Source of the DNA: Elusimicrobia bacterium RIFOXYB2_FULL_48_7
GTDB taxonomy: Bacteria > Elusimicrobiota > Endomicrobiia > CG1-02-37-114 > XYA2-FULL-39-19
Length of the DNA: 7,047 bases
Direction: 5' to 3'
NCBI GenBank assembly: GCA_001800495.1
Contig: MGVM01000207.1
Location: 1 to 7,047, forward strand
Below are positions 5,297-7,047 of the stretch, one piece after another. Position numbers and translations under genes: made by a program. Under the pieces are notes generated by a model. It was not told the origin of the DNA. It saw only the letters and a list, made by a program, of their open reading frames with translations, and made no database searches. Positions within the stretch are counted from its first letter, which is position 1, and each line of letters begins with the position of its first letter.

Positions 5297-6523
5297 ATGG
5301 CCAGTTACTCTCATTCGCGGCTGAAAGCCTTCGAAAACTGCCCCCTGCAGTATAAATTCATCTACATCGACCGCATCGACCGCCACGAAGAGGGAATTGA
5401 GGCGTTTTTGGGCTCGCGCTTCCATGAAGTTATGGAAGAACTCTACAAAACCCTGAAGTTCAAGCTATATCCCCTGCCGGAATTGCTGAAATTCTATGAA
5501 AACGCCTGGGATAAAAAGTTCACCGACAAGCTTATAATCACAAAGGAGAACCTGTCCGCCGCCGATTATAAAAATCTCGGCAGGAAATTCATAGAGGGTT
5601 ACTATAAAATGTACCAGCCGTTCGACCAGGCGGTAACTCTTGGGCTTGAAAAGGGCATAGCCATACCAATAGACGCTGAAGGCAAATACAAGGTTACGGG
5701 TTACCTGGACAGGATAGCACTCACCAAAGACGGCGCCTACGAAATCCATGATTACAAGACCTCCGGCACGCTATCCGAACAAAAATACCTGGACTCGGAC
5801 CGCCAGCTAGCCCTTTACCAGATTGGCCTGGAGAAAATGTGGTGCGACGTAAAGAAAGTGAACCTGATCTGGCATTTCGTGGCGTTCGACAAAGAGATGG
5901 TGTCCACCCGGACACCGGAACAGCTGGAAAACCTGAAAAGAAGCGTTATTGGGATCATTCAAAAGATAGAAAGCACCAGGGAATTCCTGCCGGAAGAAAG
6001 TGCCCTGTGCGAGTGGTGCTCCTACCAGGACCTCTGCCCGAAAAGGAAGCATCAGTTTTTCACTGAGGCCCTCCCGGAAAACGAGTTCCTTAAAAACGAC
6101 GGCGTACAGCTAGTTGACGCTTACGCGAAGGCGTCGGCTGAGCTGACGGAATTAAGAAAGGAAGCCGCTCAGAAAACGAAAACCATTGAAGAAACTCTTC
6201 AGAAAATACGCGAAGCCGCAGTAGCGTACGCGAAAAATGAAAAGATAGAAGTTGTCATGGGTAGCACGCACAAGCTTTCCATAAAAGACAAACGCAGCGC
6301 CTCGATTCCCAAAAAAGGCAGCCTGGAGAGGGAAAAACTGGAGAGTATAATAAAGGAAATAAACAAATGGAGCGAGGTTTCCACGCTGGATGCTTCTGCT
6401 TTTGAAAAGGTTGTCGTTGGCGGGGCGTGGCCGGAGGAGATAACCGGGAAGATCGCGCCTTTGCTGTTGGTTGAAACAAAAACCAGTGTCACGCTCTCAA
6501 AATTGAAACAGGAAGAGGAATAA
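5297..6523 (+). CDS. Stand-alone RecB-type PD-(D/E)XK nuclease with predicted Fe-S cluster
   Basis: A 408-residue protein of the PDDEXK_1 group (the nuclease domain of RecB/AddB and Cas4 relatives), expected to cut DNA in repair or recombination. In order: SHSRLKAFENCPLQYKF (5-21) with Cys15; GSRFHEVMEELY (39-50) with the family His43; GYLDRI (135-140) with Asp138; YEIHDYKTS (148-156) with Asp152 and Lys154; and the QLALY motif (170-174). By analogy with RecB, His43, Asp138, Asp152 and Lys154 form the metal site. Cys238, Cys241 and Cys247 with Cys15 match the four-cysteine 4Fe-4S clasp of AddB and Cas4. Residues about 270-315 are a predicted coiled coil, followed by a C-terminal domain to 408 that I cannot assign. 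No helicase, cas1/cas2 or CRISPR array is nearby, so a cas4 name is not justified. The start matches the family's usual N-terminus but has no ribosome-binding site. Confidence 0.88.
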   Translation: MASYSHSRLKAFENCPLQYKFIYIDRIDRHEEGIEAFLGSRFHEVMEELYKTLKFKLYPLPELLKFYENAWDKKFTDKLIITKENLSAADYKNLGRKFIEGYYKMYQPFDQAVTLGLEKGIAIPIDAEGKYKVTGYLDRIALTKDGAYEIHDYKTSGTLSEQKYLDSDRQLALYQIGLEKMWCDVKKVNLIWHFVAFDKEMVSTRTPEQLENLKRSVIGIIQKIESTREFLPEESALCEWCSYQDLCPKRKHQFFTEALPENEFLKNDGVQLVDAYAKASAELTELRKEAAQKTKTIEETLQKIREAAVAYAKNEKIEVVMGSTHKLSIKDKRSASIPKKGSLEREKLESIIKEINKWSEVSTLDASAFEKVVVGGAWPEEITGKIAPLLLVETKTSVTLSKLKQEEE

Positions 6524-6531
6524 TATATAAT
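6503..6531 (+). promoter_or_regulatory. Promoter of the DUF1573 gene
   Basis: TTGAAA (6503-6508), 17-bp spacer, perfect TATAAT (6526-6531). The -35 and spacer overlap the last codons and stop of the nuclease gene. Transcription should begin near 6538, giving a leader of about 30 nt that carries the AGAGG site, in contrast to the leaderless upstream gene. Confidence 0.6.
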
Positions 6532-6540
6532 AGCATTATA
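6526..6540. promoter_or_regulatory. Perfect inverted repeat over the -10 box
   Basis: TATAAT-AGC-ATTATA is a 15-bp inverted repeat whose left half is the -10 hexamer and whose right half reaches the predicted transcription start. It could be an operator, or a symmetrical -10 giving antisense transcription into the nuclease gene. Chance is a real alternative in AT-rich sequence. Confidence 0.3.
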
Positions 6541-6568
6541 GAAATTGACTGGAAAAAGAGGTATTAAA

Positions 6569-7047
6569 ATGAATAGAAAGAAAATGGCTGTAATCATGCT
6601 GGTTGCCGGTTTTTACTGCGCGGGTTTAGTTTTTGGCGCGGATGCGCCGGTGAAAAGCGCCGGTAAGGCGAAATCTTCGAAAAAAGCCGTGCCTGCCGTT
6701 GCGGTTTCAACCGCGCAGGTAGTGCCTTTGGCTCCTGTGCCTGCGCCGAAGATCAGGATTGACAGCGACGTTTGGGATTTCGGCAATATTCCGCAGGGAA
6801 ACAAGGTGTCGCATTTATACAGGATTAGCAACAACGGGGACGCGGATCTTGTTATCAGCAGGGTCAGGTCCACCTGCGGCTGCACGGTGGCGGAAATATC
6901 CACCAAGACAGTAAGCCCCGGAGGGGAAACCAGCGTGGAAGTGACCTTTGATTCCAAATATTATACCGGCGTGATAGAAAAAAGTTTGTATGTTGAATCC
7001 AACGATCCCGTCAACCCGAATGTCATGCTGCTTGTATACGGAATGGT
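6569..7047 (+). CDS. Exported DUF1573-domain protein, N-terminal part (cut by right edge)
   Basis: The frame is open from the ATG at 6569-6571 for 159 codons to the window edge. Residues 1-25 are a Sec signal peptide (basic MNRKK, hydrophobic core, cleavage near VFGA). Residues about 26-60 are a Lys/Ala/Pro/Val-rich linker. From residue 62 the sequence follows the DUF1573 pattern, an Ig-like beta-sandwich: DVWDFGNIPQG (67-77), ISNNGDADLVI (86-96), the hallmark STCGCT (101-106), SPGG then VTFDSK (116-130) and VESNDP (142-147). The domain is common in secreted proteins of Bacteroidetes and other Gram-negative groups; its function is not established. Cys103 and Cys105 could form a disulfide or bind metal. 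The start is set by AGAGG (6557-6561), seven bases upstream. It has its own promoter and follows the nuclease gene after 45 bp. Confidence 0.9.
   Translation, partial: MNRKKMAVIMLVAGFYCAGLVFGADAPVKSAGKAKSSKKAVPAVAVSTAQVVPLAPVPAPKIRIDSDVWDFGNIPQGNKVSHLYRISNNGDADLVISRVRSTCGCTVAEISTKTVSPGGETSVEVTFDSKYYTGVIEKSLYVESNDPVNPNVMLLVYGM

Overview
The window reads as a chromosomal segment of an uncultured, probably Gram-negative bacterium. The signs are a LapA-type inner-membrane protein, two Sec signal peptides on otherwise exported proteins, and Shine-Dalgarno and sigma70-like signals. Base composition is balanced in the coding parts and clearly AT-richer between about 1800 and 2700. From memory only, the mix (a large orphan secreted protein, a DUF1573 protein, a free-standing RecB-type nuclease) resembles Elusimicrobiota or Omnitrophota genomes; no sequence here proves a phylum.

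Layout. Positions 1-1789, minus strand: the arginine biosynthesis pair argG (complete) and argH (N-terminal 177 codons, cut by the left edge), read from a near-consensus promoter at 1867-1896. Positions 1959-2228, minus strand: a small two-helix LapA/DUF1049 protein. Positions 2229-2697: about 470 bp without a convincing gene, but rich in secondary structure. Positions 2701-5223, minus strand: an unrecognised 840-residue exported protein. Positions 5297-6523, plus strand: a stand-alone PD-(D/E)XK nuclease with a predicted Fe-S cluster, divergent from the 840-residue gene. Position 6569 to the right edge, plus strand: an exported DUF1573 protein, cut by the edge.

The most interesting signal is non-coding. 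Three short palindromes (562-582, 2412-2433, 2458-2479) share the tetranucleotide GTAG, preceded by a T run, then a 6-bp stem closed over an invariant TTTA loop. The stem bases differ between copies but stay perfectly complementary. Two copies form an inverted pair 24 bp apart, and the third sits inside the argG-argH spacer. This is the architecture of REP/BIME elements mobilised by RAYT (REP-associated tyrosine) transposases, so the window appears to carry a non-autonomous repeat family whose transposase would lie elsewhere in the genome.

A second signal is the divergent promoter pair between 5224 and 5296. Each gene has a perfect TATAAT so close to its ATG that transcription should begin at or next to the start codon, and neither has a ribosome-binding site, so both mRNAs are predicted to be leaderless. 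ArgG and ArgH catalyse the last two steps of arginine synthesis; the other genes share no obvious pathway.
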